Of a stretch of 64,000 nt of DNA, positions 44,301 through 52,662 are shown one piece after another. This DNA is from a virus, in IMG/VR virus record IMGVR_UViG_3300025870_000013, positions 1-64,000 of that record. One strand, written 5' to 3'. Each line of letters opens with the position of its first letter. Position 1 is the stretch's first letter. Both the position numbers and the translations under genes were made by a program. A model generated the notes under the pieces. The model was not told the DNA's origin. It saw nothing but the letters and a program-made list of their open reading frames with translations, and did no database searches.

Positions 44301-46441
44301 ATGAAGATCTCGATTCTATATTTCAAAAATTCGGAGAGTACACAGAAGGTTACTTAAATCCTGATGATATTAATAATACATTCTTTAAAACAGAATTAAA
44401 GAAGAAATATACATTGATAGATGGTGGTGATACAAGTGCGTTTGCTAACACTATATTTAAGGGTTTAAAGGTTGTATTAAAAAATAGAAAGGAATTTGCC
44501 AATAAAACTGCACTTGATTTTGTTAAAAGCAGTGAGTTTAATGGTTATAAATTTAGTGTTTTATTAAAGACAAATACAAATACTGAAACCAATGATATAG
44601 AGTTTGAGGTTATTCAAAATAAGAAGTTTAAATTTGTAATATTTTTTATCACAATGAATCTTAGTGATTATTGGGTAAAAGGAAATATGAATAGAAAATT
44701 GTTATATGAACTAAATCATAAAATAGTATATGATCATGCTAATGAAGATTATATTTATGCTAATACGTCATTTGATGGCGCTATAAATTGGAATGGTAAT
44801 GGGGTTGATCAGTTCCATTACTTTAGTGGCAGTGGACCATTTGATATGGAAGGTATTACTCATTTTGACGGAAGTACACCTAAGTTTGATGATCAAATTT
44901 TATTGGGAGAGAATGGATTATATGGTGAGGTTTTAATGGATTTATATCCTGAAACACCTGGAAATACAATTTATAAGTTTTCAATTTATACGGTAGAAGA
45001 TGATAATTCAATTAAAGTACAAGGGAAACCAGTAAACGTAAATGATCCATATGATGTTTTAGATGTTGAGTTTTTACCTAACTATTTACAAAGTAAAATA
45101 AAGTATTACTATAAGGACGGAGGTACAAACATACACAAGGCTCTTCTAGAAAAGTTATCTATTAACAGCGTTGCTGAAATGATAAACTTAAATGATGATA
45201 GCGTTAAGTATACCACAGTAGAAGAAAATGGAGAAATAAATGCAAATAGATTTACTATTAATTTTGAAGATGGAAATGAAATTGTAAAATATGCAACACT
45301 TTCTGTAGAAGAAGATAATGATAAACCGAAAAGTTTTAAATTATTTAAAGGTATTATTGGTTATAATTTAATTAAATCAAGCGAGGCTGAATATTATCCA
45401 TTCTTAATAAGACACAGTGGATCATATACTGTAGGATTTAAACCAGTTGTTACATTTACTGACATGTATACTCATTTTAAATCTAATAGAGTACAAGCCA
45501 CTGTAGATAACAGAGAGTCTGTATTTGAGTCATTTTTATACAAACATGACATGAATAACTCATATGAATTAAAAACTGCCAAATCATATTATAATAGATA
45601 TAATAGATGTGGTACTACGTTCAATGTGGGTCTTATTATAGATAATGATGTACATGATTCTAATTGGGGCATTATAAAAAATCATTTTTATCATAAAGTA
45701 AATGAAATAAATCCAAATGGTATTACCAAACTCTCAGAATCTTCTGATAAATTACCATTGTACCCTCGTATTAATGAAATCGCTATTTCTAAAAAAGATG
45801 TAAACGTATTTAGATCTTCATGGGATGCAAATTATTATACTAGAGCATTATCAGGTGGAAAATCTGAAGATATACCAGGTACGTTAGATAATACAGAGGA
45901 AAAATCTTATCTTGGATCTACTGCGATGAAGATTAAAAACGAGTATGATGTTACTTCTTTTACATATGAAAATGTAGATAGTCAAGAAGATTTAGATTTT
46001 ATTTTAAAGAATGGTATAAATAAGGCTGAAGTAACTGTATTTGAGGATAAAAAACAAATAGTTGCAGATTTTTATATTACTGATGCTGCTACTAGATTAC
46101 TAAGAAATGACGGAGTGTTTGATGTAATAAATAAGTATGTGAATGCTGAAGATTCAGCTGGGGATAAAACAACTTTGATCGATGACGCAAATTTCTATAT
46201 TAATAATAATATTATTGAAAAATTTGTAGTAGATTCTATATCGTTATATACTAGAGACTTTAAAGGAAGACCTTCATCAATAATAAATATAGGTGAAGAT
46301 ATTCGCGCTGGTGGGTTTACACCAGACAACAATTTTAGATTTAAATCTCATAAACAAAAGCCTATGAATTTTAGATTGATATATAATAAAAGATTAGGAT
46401 ATTCTTACGACATTAAACCTATGATAAAAATAAAGTCATAA
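38345..46441 (+). CDS. giant tail fibre/adhesin, 2698 aa, Ig-like domains
   Basis: By far the largest gene. Residues 1-100 form an N-terminal module (CFSAQDGLLDLFYTAP), followed by DUF5011-type Ig domains at about 104-174, 197-278 and 281-360, with a [16 protein letters not shown] linker between the first two. Cadherin/Big_9-like domains follow at about 365-450 and 455-545. Cys-containing modules of about 110 residues recur at about 560-1000 (DAMCIAPKT, NAFCDNDVQITNLWYND, NEFCAGQIDNELTNVTLWFS). The remaining 1600 residues are a large beta-rich structural region. DUF5011 domains are common on Bacteroidota surfaces, so host recognition through such modules is my inference. Its stop is one base before the collagen-like fibre. 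Confidence 0.78.
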   Translation: MAQITLRNSNTPADQSGDLCFSAQDGLLDLFYTAPLAPNSGTANSGTILYEDDTTFNTTWDGQDKWYIDELGCNILRISATGEVMELLSNDVGSSISTTPHCAPIITLIGPNLIDDHLEGTTYTDQGANLEEECGSGGTIITTSTVPNPTTPGNYTVTYEYPNATTVTRNVNVVPAPTATPVPTSVPTATPLPDTVAPVISLTGNAIINIEVNPFFTGTYIEDGATALDDVDGDISANISIFNDVDPTQVGVYTITYNVNDAAGNPAPEVTREIRVVDTTIPEIVLQGNNPVNINIGAPYSEPGFAATDNYDDNATLTSAVVVGGDTVDNSTVGQYNITYNVTDSSNNNAVEVIRVVNVNDETAPIPENETYDVAWNAALAIILEATDNVDSSGSLTYTIVDQPTKGQLTADGGDQFTYTHTATIYGQDSFTFTATDSEGNVSLPGTITINPINSAPVLTDPGSIQLQQNSSVVFNVGIQDADGDAITIIEDTAVSNGTIQLIQTSSNLEVTYTPNLGHFGGDTWVIIGEDSKSEQSAPLNINFAIEAVPYFEMDASSFGSDPDAMCIAPKTTNVYGGTTYANNVSELSIGDTVYYDQNLTNKVTRPSNTAIYIKVSDSSKTRVLGINANGAITSIKECESNANSVFTPVRYASSENAFCDNDVQITNLWYNDDGSGSKTLLELVTGFVNVFSNEYDSDLFTVTNTVQSSIESGVYGDVDITLNKFYKRSSINTWGENNEANSGGFDFECEEVVPQETFPITVQYLPNFEDPNLNEFCAGQIDNELTNVTLWFSRDLGASAISNLLELAQSNIAIYKSQLGAQSQDPLDLFESNIFAQGGDGHLAWDNLGDGKNLNWYGYDINNRLVVGTDIVSWGSCSTYNDRPEFNGLNNITSGNNDVNMFYAFYSYMPEIEGPEGIDWNDSEDIFWPIYVIDGLHTISSGDTGSYIKDFIDNLTIGNVVASNNTGECLAYVSNIVAEDIDDAVLLLKNNLLDSRQRPVVSSGIQLGFASEEVIKVYEDSQATKCVLGNEAEIISTYTFPFVSDYDSVKAGPNFNTETNYKLDDVAKPLLRTNPKLSGNIKIVTDSSGTVYLESINASEKLAGIKYKKHPINPNGNYAKDVASFFRATGTPSDLIYLTKRANSDLTVHDSYNKQVEEEYQYGTTYNYSKNYDEGYKMFAPIWADNNMPNNFVIFKVKDPSLLDSTHTNSSNAERISSMLKNAEIIKSFDLSKESDLGKYIRTHVQQETFPKAPLTVSFNKNENTNYNGIDLKSGELTSKGEYIYKDFVETDKPLIEANDFITDGFKRNDMLCANLLNLEFLFDDDSGADYSVSRYFGLYVDTIDSGVGEISSINNNNVITFGKIDSLVDSTNPVTAIPSYKQMSTSPTLGYVKINDIFYKISNTGLYDPFKLEVKVDGDNEIISNTIGISHVGRSVNLTRNEDQGFDFVKMTIIGTPDGADKIAVLESREESYKFTFVKHTPGELINIQIEDNGVISNLFNNDVQLGVDFETTAANIIATPKDANLNITFDYNTKSVIITEIKTNLGDLNMRIMGAISSIVRVDQLQSNVNLQDRTYVSNYTLPKGTYKGQQFSNQGTTGDIASALASAIHDDDSELDSYNVGSDIFVKTKIPGYRLNQHVVLVNKENVTDFIKVENEDLNNILNLKESSNSIKENWRSHYLSGGNTRNRSVFVDNTTLSEISTGDYLETKYDGIYNKVLDIVEDIDSIDSTKSKIILSLDSDINDGETRVFNNNIVHVGLFSAYNMYDMDFDFYDTSNSDLKELSLETRENINYEPYENAILNIDPITSEFNSVLAASDIFDDNYALEPIDYFSNLSGILSEETIDEELSENITSEFDRLKENELKEFATKSRVVPNINKWVLKDSLNIKEQPYYLNINEAFGRTNFSPDLSAVGRSKNDMTHEWFYMDKNPKYLRYDELNQGFSYVNFIEDFELTSDLFKSTKNNYFDKFMISEGFEKNLNNEDLDSIFQKFGEYTEGYLNPDDINNTFFKTELKKKYTLIDGGDTSAFANTIFKGLKVVLKNRKEFANKTALDFVKSSEFNGYKFSVLLKTNTNTETNDIEFEVIQNKKFKFVIFFITMNLSDYWVKGNMNRKLLYELNHKIVYDHANEDYIYANTSFDGAINWNGNGVDQFHYFSGSGPFDMEGITHFDGSTPKFDDQILLGENGLYGEVLMDLYPETPGNTIYKFSIYTVEDDNSIKVQGKPVNVNDPYDVLDVEFLPNYLQSKIKYYYKDGGTNIHKALLEKLSINSVAEMINLNDDSVKYTTVEENGEINANRFTINFEDGNEIVKYATLSVEEDNDKPKSFKLFKGIIGYNLIKSSEAEYYPFLIRHSGSYTVGFKPVVTFTDMYTHFKSNRVQATVDNRESVFESFLYKHDMNNSYELKTAKSYYNRYNRCGTTFNVGLIIDNDVHDSNWGIIKNHFYHKVNEINPNGITKLSESSDKLPLYPRINEIAISKKDVNVFRSSWDANYYTRALSGGKSEDIPGTLDNTEEKSYLGSTAMKIKNEYDVTSFTYENVDSQEDLDFILKNGINKAEVTVFEDKKQIVADFYITDAATRLLRNDGVFDVINKYVNAEDSAGDKTTLIDDANFYINNNIIEKFVVDSISLYTRDFKGRPSSIINIGEDIRAGGFTPDNNFRFKSHKQKPMNFRLIYNKRLGYSYDIKPMIKIKS
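38873..38916 (+). repeat. Pro/Thr linker repeat shared with 48081-48124
   Basis: This 44-nt stretch encoding [15 protein letters not shown] differs by a single base from 48081-48124 in the BACON/Hint gene, 9.2 kb away. Confidence 0.88.
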
Positions 46442-46442
46442 A

Positions 46443-47795
46443 ATGGCAATTAACATTCAAGAGATACTACACCCGAGTGATTCAAACTCTATTAAGTTTG
46501 AAAAAATTAATTATAATTTTGACCAAATATTGGCAAATGGAGGTGGACCTGTTGGTCCTAAGGGACAAAAAGGAGATCAAGGTCAAGTTGGCTCTACTGG
46601 ACAAAAAGGTGAAAAAGGTGAAATTGGTAATACTGGTCTGAAAGGGGATTCAGGAGCCACTGATAGCCCATGGTATAAAGTTCAATTAGATGCTAATACA
46701 GATAATCAAAATGAAGTTACTATTTTAAAACCTAAAAGAGGAACTGATTTAAATCTTCCTATAATTTGGTTAGGGGATTCAACATTTACAGAAGATTCTA
46801 ATGATGGTGATGTTTCAACAAATGCTAGGTTAACAATAGCAACTGATAGCGTTTTTGCAAATTATCTAAAATTGTTTCATGATAATACTCATGGTTTAAT
46901 ATTAACAAGTGAAGAAAGCGGAGCTTTTAAAAGATTTGCTTTTAAAAATAATTTTGGTAGTAGTAACATTGAATTCGGTGCAACTACAAATAAAATATCT
47001 TTAGTTGCTACTAGCTCAACCGCATATGTACAAGGTGAAGGTATAACAATTAAAACAACTGGATCAAATAACCTTAGTTTAGAAACTTCTGGTAATGGTA
47101 TATTGGATGTAGATATAAATGCTGAATTTAAAGGTTACGTAAGGTTGCCTTATGGTGGAACTGGACAAAGACCAGTAAATCCACAAGTAGGTATGATAAG
47201 ATTTAATAGTGATTTAGATATCGCTGAAGCTTATTATTACAATGGTGGTTCACCAGAGTGGAGAGAATTGTGTACAGATTGTGGTAGCGGAGTAGCAGAT
47301 AGTATTGGAATTATAGGTGGAAACATTGATGCATATGCTGATGGAAGTCCAGTAGTAACTGACACTATTTCTATTGGAGGTGGAAACATTGATGCAAATA
47401 GTGATGGGTCACCAAGTTCAAGTGTGCCTAATCCGACTGCAACACCAAATCCAACGGCACAACCAACCCCAGCCCCAACTAGTGGATCAGGAGGAGGTTC
47501 AGGACCAGCTCCAACACCGAGCCCAACTAGTGGATCAGGAGGAGGTTCAGGACCAATTGCAACGCCAAGCCCAACTGATAGTTCAGGTGGAGGTTCAGGA
47601 AGCGGATCAGGAAGCGGATCAGGACCAATTGCAACGCCAAGCCCAACTGATAGTTCAGGTGGAGGTTCAGGAAGCGGATCAGGACCAATTACAACGCCAA
47701 GCCCAACTGATAGTTCAGGTGGAGGTTCAGGTGGAGGAGGAACTAGCTCTGGAACAGGTTCGGGAACAGGTTCGGGAACTAATACTTATGCATAA
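46443..47795 (+). CDS. collagen-like tail fibre, 450 aa
   Basis: The N terminus (NIQEILHPSDSNSIKFEKIN) is shared in pattern with the fibre at 32024. Residues about 36-70 are collagen-like Gly-x-y triplets (GPKGQKGDQGQVGSTGQKGE), which form a trimeric shaft in phage fibres. A beta-rich body follows, including a LPYGGTGQRPVNPQVGMIRFN segment. Residues about 285-325 repeat ISIGGGNIDANSDGSP-like units, and the C terminus (about 326-448) is Gly/Ser/Pro/Thr low complexity. The protein is probably trimeric, with a flexible tip region. Strongly repetitive DNA at the 3' end makes the exact length prone to change. Confidence 0.8.
   Translation: MAINIQEILHPSDSNSIKFEKINYNFDQILANGGGPVGPKGQKGDQGQVGSTGQKGEKGEIGNTGLKGDSGATDSPWYKVQLDANTDNQNEVTILKPKRGTDLNLPIIWLGDSTFTEDSNDGDVSTNARLTIATDSVFANYLKLFHDNTHGLILTSEESGAFKRFAFKNNFGSSNIEFGATTNKISLVATSSTAYVQGEGITIKTTGSNNLSLETSGNGILDVDINAEFKGYVRLPYGGTGQRPVNPQVGMIRFNSDLDIAEAYYYNGGSPEWRELCTDCGSGVADSIGIIGGNIDAYADGSPVVTDTISIGGGNIDANSDGSPSSSVPNPTATPNPTAQPTPAPTSGSGGGSGPAPTPSPTSGSGGGSGPIATPSPTDSSGGGSGSGSGSGSGPIATPSPTDSSGGGSGSGSGPITTPSPTDSSGGGSGGGGTSSGTGSGTGSGTNTYA
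47461..47790 (+). repeat. Gly/Ser-Pro/Thr low-complexity repeat region
   Basis: Repeats of ccaactagtggatcagg (from 47475 and 47523) and of aactgatagttcaggtgg (three copies between 47576 and 47725) encode SGSGGGSGP and SPTDSSGGGSG. The first unit recurs at 48582 in the next gene with a few changes. Confidence 0.85.
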
Positions 47796-47840
47796 TAGTT
47801 AAAATAAAAACAAGATAAATATAAAAACATAAATAATAAA

Positions 47841-49208
47841 ATGAGCTACGATTATACAAGAACTGTCTCAATTACACCGGTAAGTACATCCTATTCATGG
47901 GATGCTACTCCTAATTGGATTACTATATCAAGAGTTTCTGTTAACTCCGATGACTGGACAATTACACTTCAAGAAAACACAGGTAATGCACGTAGTGCGA
48001 CACTTACTGTTAGACATGCTAATTCAACAACGGTTGACACTATAACTGTGAATCAAGCTGAGGGTGTAGGTGTGCCTGATCCAACTGCAACGCCAGTTCC
48101 GACTTCGGTTCCAACTGCAACGCCAGTTCCGACGAACGCACCAAATCCAACGCCAGTTCCAACTGCTCAACCAACGCCAGTCCCAACTGCTCAACCAACG
48201 CCAGTCCCAACTGCTCAACCAACACCTGGTCCAACGCCAGCGTTTACATTTGCAACTAATACAACGTCTGGTAATAGATTTATATTTGCACCTAGTAGTC
48301 TTATTACTGATGTATCATATACAATCGTAGCAGATGGTAACACTAGTCCAGTTGCGCCAAGTAATTTTAGTACCAGTGGTGTTAGTGGTTCAAATCAAAC
48401 TGGACCAACTGTAACAAACAATTCGAACGTATTTACTGGAACTTATAGGTTTACAAAAACTTTTTCACCAGTTTCTAATCTGAATGTTAACTGTACAGTA
48501 AGTGCACCATATGGCACATCAGATACTTGGTATTGTACACTTGAAGCAGATTCAGGTCCTAAAAATACAGCTACACCAATGCCAACTAGTGGATCAGGTG
48601 GAGGTTCAGGACCAACTGCAACACCAGTTCCTAATCCAACTGCAACACCATTTCAATTTCCAACTGCAACTCCATCGTGGAGTGGCGGAGGCGGAGGCGG
48701 CGGAGGCGGCGGATGTCACGTAGCTGGAGAATTACTTACGTTAGCTAATGGTGAAACTAAATTAGTAGAAGATGTAGTTGTAGGAGATAACTTATTATCT
48801 GTTAATTTTGACGGATTTAGTTTAGATGGAGAGTGGAAATCATGGAAAAGAAGAGAAGAAACTCTTGGATCTGTGTATACAAATACGACTGTTACCAATG
48901 TTACTGTTTTAGACTTCGATAAATATTATGACTTCAATAATGGATTATTAAAAATCACAGAAGAACATCCTGTCCTAGTAAAAGATACTGTAGGAGATAT
49001 TTACTTCAAACAAGTAAAAGATATTGTTAATTCTGATTGGCTCTTAAATGAAGATAATGAATGGGTAGATATTACATCTATAGAATTGATAGCGGTACCT
49101 GAGAGGTTTACAACATATTCTTTTAACGTAGAAGAATCTGATGTTTATTTTGCAAATGGTATAATAGTACACAACGTTGAGAATCTTAAGATAGAGGATC
49201 AGAAATAA
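47841..49208 (+). CDS. BACON-domain adhesin with C-terminal Hint domain
   Basis: Residues 2-75 fit the BACON domain ([42 protein letters not shown]), a Bacteroidota carbohydrate-binding-type module. A PTPVPTAQ linker and a beta domain (about 130-240) follow, then a poly-Gly run. The Hint domain occupies residues 292-445: Cys292 starts [20 protein letters not shown], block B is TEEHPVL (His376), and it closes [21 protein letters not shown] with His444-Asn445. Ten residues remain ([10 protein letters not shown]). Hint domains of inteins and hedgehog proteins cleave their own backbone. The +1 residue is Val rather than Cys/Ser/Thr, so cleavage or transfer is expected rather than splicing. Confidence 0.85.
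   Translation: MSYDYTRTVSITPVSTSYSWDATPNWITISRVSVNSDDWTITLQENTGNARSATLTVRHANSTTVDTITVNQAEGVGVPDPTATPVPTSVPTATPVPTNAPNPTPVPTAQPTPVPTAQPTPVPTAQPTPGPTPAFTFATNTTSGNRFIFAPSSLITDVSYTIVADGNTSPVAPSNFSTSGVSGSNQTGPTVTNNSNVFTGTYRFTKTFSPVSNLNVNCTVSAPYGTSDTWYCTLEADSGPKNTATPMPTSGSGGGSGPTATPVPNPTATPFQFPTATPSWSGGGGGGGGGGCHVAGELLTLANGETKLVEDVVVGDNLLSVNFDGFSLDGEWKSWKRREETLGSVYTNTTVTNVTVLDFDKYYDFNNGLLKITEEHPVLVKDTVGDIYFKQVKDIVNSDWLLNEDNEWVDITSIELIAVPERFTTYSFNVEESDVYFANGIIVHNVENLKIEDQK
48081..48235 (+). repeat. Pro/Thr/Val linker repeats
   Basis: 48081-48124 matches 38873-38916 with one difference. It continues into at least three copies of a ccaactgctcaaccaacgcc-like unit that encode PVPTAQPT. Confidence 0.85.
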
Positions 49209-49222
49209 TCAATAATAAAATA

Positions 49223-50026
49223 ATGAGCATTATAAATAAAATTATTAGTAATAAGAACACCCTCACTTTTGTGTTGGGTGCTCTTTTTGTTTTAATGTTT
49301 TTAAAACAATGTGACAGTATATCTTCTTTGAAACAAGACGTTAAATTAGCACAAGAAGATGCTGGTAGACAGCTTAATAATTTTAAAGCGGCTCAAGATT
49401 CTGTTACTATATTAAGAAATGATAATGGTGATCAGCTTGCTCAGATTAGATCTTATGAATTTGATTTATCAAATATGGAATCTAGTCAAACTAAGTTGAC
49501 TAAAAAATATAAGAAAGCGTTAGCGCTTAATGATGACTTAAAAGAAGTTAACTCATTAATTTCGGCTAACCTAGAAATTACAGATAGTTTAGATGTAACC
49601 ACTACAACTGAGACCATTGACACGACAACTACTAAAGTTACGTTTGCATCATCAGAAGATTTTGGTGATGGTAACTCTAGAAAACTAACAGGGTTTTCTA
49701 CCTTTAAATATGAATTTGAAAAATTTAAAGTATTGGAAACTAAGTTTGAATTGACACAAACTTTAAGTTTAATGGCTGCAATTGAGAACGTAAATGGAGC
49801 CGATAGATTAAAGTTATCGACAAGCTATCCTGGATTAGAGATTAAAGATATTGAAAATATAAACTTAGTTAATAGCAGATTAAATAGAAAAGACCAAAAG
49901 AAATCTAGATGGCTAGTTGGTTTTGGTGTTGGATATGGAATTAATTTAAACAATAACCAAGTGATTAGTACTGGACCATCTATTGGTGTAGGACTTTATT
50001 GGTCACCTAAATTTTTACAATTTTAA
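49223..50026 (+). CDS. envelope-spanning protein, possible spanin
   Basis: An N-terminal membrane anchor at residues 13-30 (TLTFVLGALFVLMFLKQC) is followed by a long coiled coil (about 33-110), a Thr-rich linker and a C-terminal domain. The last 40 residues (RWLVGFGVGYGINLNNNQVI to GLYWSPKFLQF) resemble a membrane-associated beta-hairpin ending in an aromatic residue. This inner-membrane anchor, coiled coil and envelope-facing end would suit a spanin-type lysis protein bridging both membranes. I recall similar small proteins in Bacteroidota phages. A virion protein is the alternative, given the fibre genes on both sides; no holin or endolysin is recognised nearby. Confidence 0.55.
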   Translation: MSIINKIISNKNTLTFVLGALFVLMFLKQCDSISSLKQDVKLAQEDAGRQLNNFKAAQDSVTILRNDNGDQLAQIRSYEFDLSNMESSQTKLTKKYKKALALNDDLKEVNSLISANLEITDSLDVTTTTETIDTTTTKVTFASSEDFGDGNSRKLTGFSTFKYEFEKFKVLETKFELTQTLSLMAAIENVNGADRLKLSTSYPGLEIKDIENINLVNSRLNRKDQKKSRWLVGFGVGYGINLNNNQVISTGPSIGVGLYWSPKFLQF

Positions 50027-50029
50027 AAC

Positions 50030-52093
50030 ATGGCTCAATCAAGCAGATATTTTTACTTAGATTCTGATATTTTATTAGAATTTATTTATCATGACCAAGG
50101 AAATCCTTCTAAATATCAAATAGAAGTTGACGATAATGGTAGTGAGGTAAAATTCTTAGACACAGTAAAAGGAATTACTTCAGAAAAAAGACACTTAATT
50201 AATGAATTAGGTAGTGCTGTTGTAAACTTTGATGTAACAGAAACTTCAGGATATTTATCAGTTGAAAACTTTGCATCAAGAACTTTACTTTTACAAAACG
50301 GAAAAACTTATAAATTTAATTTAAGTTTATTAACAGATCCTAGTTTATTTCAAATCAGTGGAGCTTTAGGGATATACTCTTATTCTGATGTAACTAAGAT
50401 TGCTCAATTTACACCTAATCAAAATGGGATAATTGAATATTCTTACGAAGGTTTAATTGGAGGTAAAATAATAGTAGACACAAGAGCAAATCCATTATTT
50501 GCAAATCCAGATGAAAATACAGGAAACGATATTAATCAAACTATTGGAAGATATCACGCTATAAAGTCTGGTAATACTGGTACTAAATATGCATTACTAG
50601 GCTATGATTCGACAGGAGATTATGAAATGTTTAATTACATTAATAATAACGTTGAGTGGGCCGGTGGAAATGAAACTGATCTTTTAAACAACCAAACTAA
50701 TGCAACTGCAAATATTAATTATATCAAATACGATAGTATTAGGTTACATCTTAGAAGTGGGTATAGTTTTGCTGCCAGAGGATATGAAGGGTTTTTATTC
50801 GAAATAGCAACTAAAAGAAATTCAGGTGTCAGGAACAATTTAACACAATTAGTATACTTAAACACTAGTAACTATGAATACGCTAATCCTAAACCTTTTA
50901 TTTTAGGTGAGACGTTATATAGTAAATTTATTGATATTAAAATTCCTACTCTTATAGAACAGAATGAAGAGTTTAATGATTTATTTTATGGAGATGGAAG
51001 TGTAGGTTCTAGTGATTTAGATCCAACTTCTAATTATGAAATGACATTTAAATTAATAGATACATTACAAACTATTAATGGATTTGATTATTTCCTTACA
51101 GGTGAAGAGAATAGTTTTACTATTTCTAGAGAAGATGAATTTCAAGATTTTACTGTGGTAGTAGAAGATGCTATTGATGGTGATTACTTTAAGATATACG
51201 GAGAAAAAGATAATTCTATAGGTGCCTTTGAAGCATACATATTAAATCAAATAACTAAGACTTCAGATGATATAGTTGTAATGTTTGATGTTGATGTTTT
51301 CGAAACTATAGGAAGCGTTGATGTTAAAACATTCCAAACATCATATACACAATATGAAGATTTCAATACACCTATTGTTTTTAGACCAGTGATTATTAAT
51401 AGTAATACTGCTTCTAGTTTTTCAGTAGATGTAACTATGAGAATTTGGAATCAAACTGATAATACACAAATAGTAAAAAGAGCTAGTTTAACTTTAACAC
51501 AGGCTGCAAAGTATGGTAAACGATTAAATAAGTTAAAAATTAATTCCCCAAATCAGTTAACTGAAGTTTATAATGTTTTACCTGAATTATCTTCTAATAA
51601 AATTATAGAAGGAATATTTACAGACAACTTGCCTAAAAGTATAAAATATGTTCCTACATTTATAGAAAGACACAATGTTATTGCATCAAAATCAAAAATA
51701 GTGTTTGATTCTTCTAATGAAAATATAATGACACAGAGTATTACTGAGGTAGATACTTCTGAGTTTGTGAATGAAACTAAACTAAATATTGATATACCTC
51801 CATTTACTTCATATTATAAATTTGTGATTGCTAAAAGAAAAGGTGATGATGTAGAATTTATTTCTTTTACAAATGCAGAAAACGTAATATTAACATTCGG
51901 TGATGGAAAACAAAAATTAAAATTTAATCATATATCAAACAAGGATATTGATATGGGTGAAGGTGAAGTTTTGTTTAAAATAAGTGAAGCTAATGCTAAT
52001 ACTATTAGAGGTATGAAAAACAATAAGTTTTATATTAGCGTTAATAATGGCATTGACGAGAATATGATCATGTCTGGTAAATTTAAGAAATAA
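50030..52093 (+). CDS. putative baseplate/fibre structural protein, 687 aa
   Basis: Beta-rich protein starting MAQSSRYFYLDSDILLEFIYHD, without a recognised family. It contains several Ig-like-looking stretches (YEMTFKLIDTLQTINGFDYF, FSVDVTMRIWNQTDN) and a C-terminal domain (FTSYYKFVIAKRKGDDVEF, VLFKISEANANTIRGM). It is located between fibre genes and a tube-fold protein, so it is probably part of the baseplate periphery or a fibre. It starts three bases after the preceding stop. Confidence 0.6.
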   Translation: MAQSSRYFYLDSDILLEFIYHDQGNPSKYQIEVDDNGSEVKFLDTVKGITSEKRHLINELGSAVVNFDVTETSGYLSVENFASRTLLLQNGKTYKFNLSLLTDPSLFQISGALGIYSYSDVTKIAQFTPNQNGIIEYSYEGLIGGKIIVDTRANPLFANPDENTGNDINQTIGRYHAIKSGNTGTKYALLGYDSTGDYEMFNYINNNVEWAGGNETDLLNNQTNATANINYIKYDSIRLHLRSGYSFAARGYEGFLFEIATKRNSGVRNNLTQLVYLNTSNYEYANPKPFILGETLYSKFIDIKIPTLIEQNEEFNDLFYGDGSVGSSDLDPTSNYEMTFKLIDTLQTINGFDYFLTGEENSFTISREDEFQDFTVVVEDAIDGDYFKIYGEKDNSIGAFEAYILNQITKTSDDIVVMFDVDVFETIGSVDVKTFQTSYTQYEDFNTPIVFRPVIINSNTASSFSVDVTMRIWNQTDNTQIVKRASLTLTQAAKYGKRLNKLKINSPNQLTEVYNVLPELSSNKIIEGIFTDNLPKSIKYVPTFIERHNVIASKSKIVFDSSNENIMTQSITEVDTSEFVNETKLNIDIPPFTSYYKFVIAKRKGDDVEFISFTNAENVILTFGDGKQKLKFNHISNKDIDMGEGEVLFKISEANANTIRGMKNNKFYISVNNGIDENMIMSGKFKK

Positions 52094-52102
52094 TAAAAAA
52101 CA

Positions 52103-52657
52103 ATGATCTTAAATAGTAGAAATAATTCATTCGACTTTAGGTTTCCTAGAGGATTTGTACCCAAAGAAGTTGCTGATAAATATAAAAAATATATTAATAA
52201 TGTGCCAGGTGGTTTATTATCTGAGCCTGTAGATTTTATAAATTATAGCATTCAGGGTATTAATATACCCGGTGTTTCTTTTAATCCGTTAACACAAGAA
52301 GATAATGACGGTTCTATAAGATATCACAGAGGTGCTATTCCAATACAAAACACAATTAATAGAGAATTTACTGTTAGTATGCAATTACTAGATGGGTTTA
52401 TTAATTATTGGATTATGATGGATACACTTTTATGGTATTACGCTAGATCTACTAAGCAATCTCATATAGAATCTCCATTAACTTTAAGAATATTAGATGC
52501 AGAAGGAGCATCAGTAGCATATATGGAATTCACAGATTGTATCATGAACTCTATTAATGAATTAAATTTAAATTTTGCAGAAAACGTTGCATCTTTTCAA
52601 ACATTTGAAGTTACGTTCTTTTATAATAGATTAAACCTTAGATTAGAATTAGAATAA
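52103..52657 (+). CDS. tail-tube-fold protein, 184 aa
   Basis: The protein shows the tail-tube beta-barrel pattern: an N-terminal helix/loop (FDFRFPRGFVPKEVADKY), a strand plus helix (INREFTVSMQLLDGFINYWI, MMDTLLWYYARS), then SPLTLRILDAEGASVAYMEF and the final FQTFEVTFFYNRLNLRLE strand. Length and pattern suit gp19-, gp48- or gp54-type tube or tube-cap proteins of T4-like phages. Which of these it is cannot be decided from the sequence alone. The true major tube gene usually sits beside the sheath gene, which I do not see here, so a baseplate cap is likelier. Confidence 0.65.
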   Translation: MILNSRNNSFDFRFPRGFVPKEVADKYKKYINNVPGGLLSEPVDFINYSIQGINIPGVSFNPLTQEDNDGSIRYHRGAIPIQNTINREFTVSMQLLDGFINYWIMMDTLLWYYARSTKQSHIESPLTLRILDAEGASVAYMEFTDCIMNSINELNLNFAENVASFQTFEVTFFYNRLNLRLELE

Positions 52658-52662
52658 AATAA

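Noticed and set aside
47461-47790. CRISPR-like array
   Set aside because: The repeats are in-frame coding units for Gly/Ser/Pro linkers with no unique spacers of constant length.
48714-49175. Complete self-splicing intein
   Set aside because: The residue after His-Asn is Val, not Cys/Ser/Thr, and only ten residues follow, so splicing of two exteins is unlikely; kept as a Hint domain.
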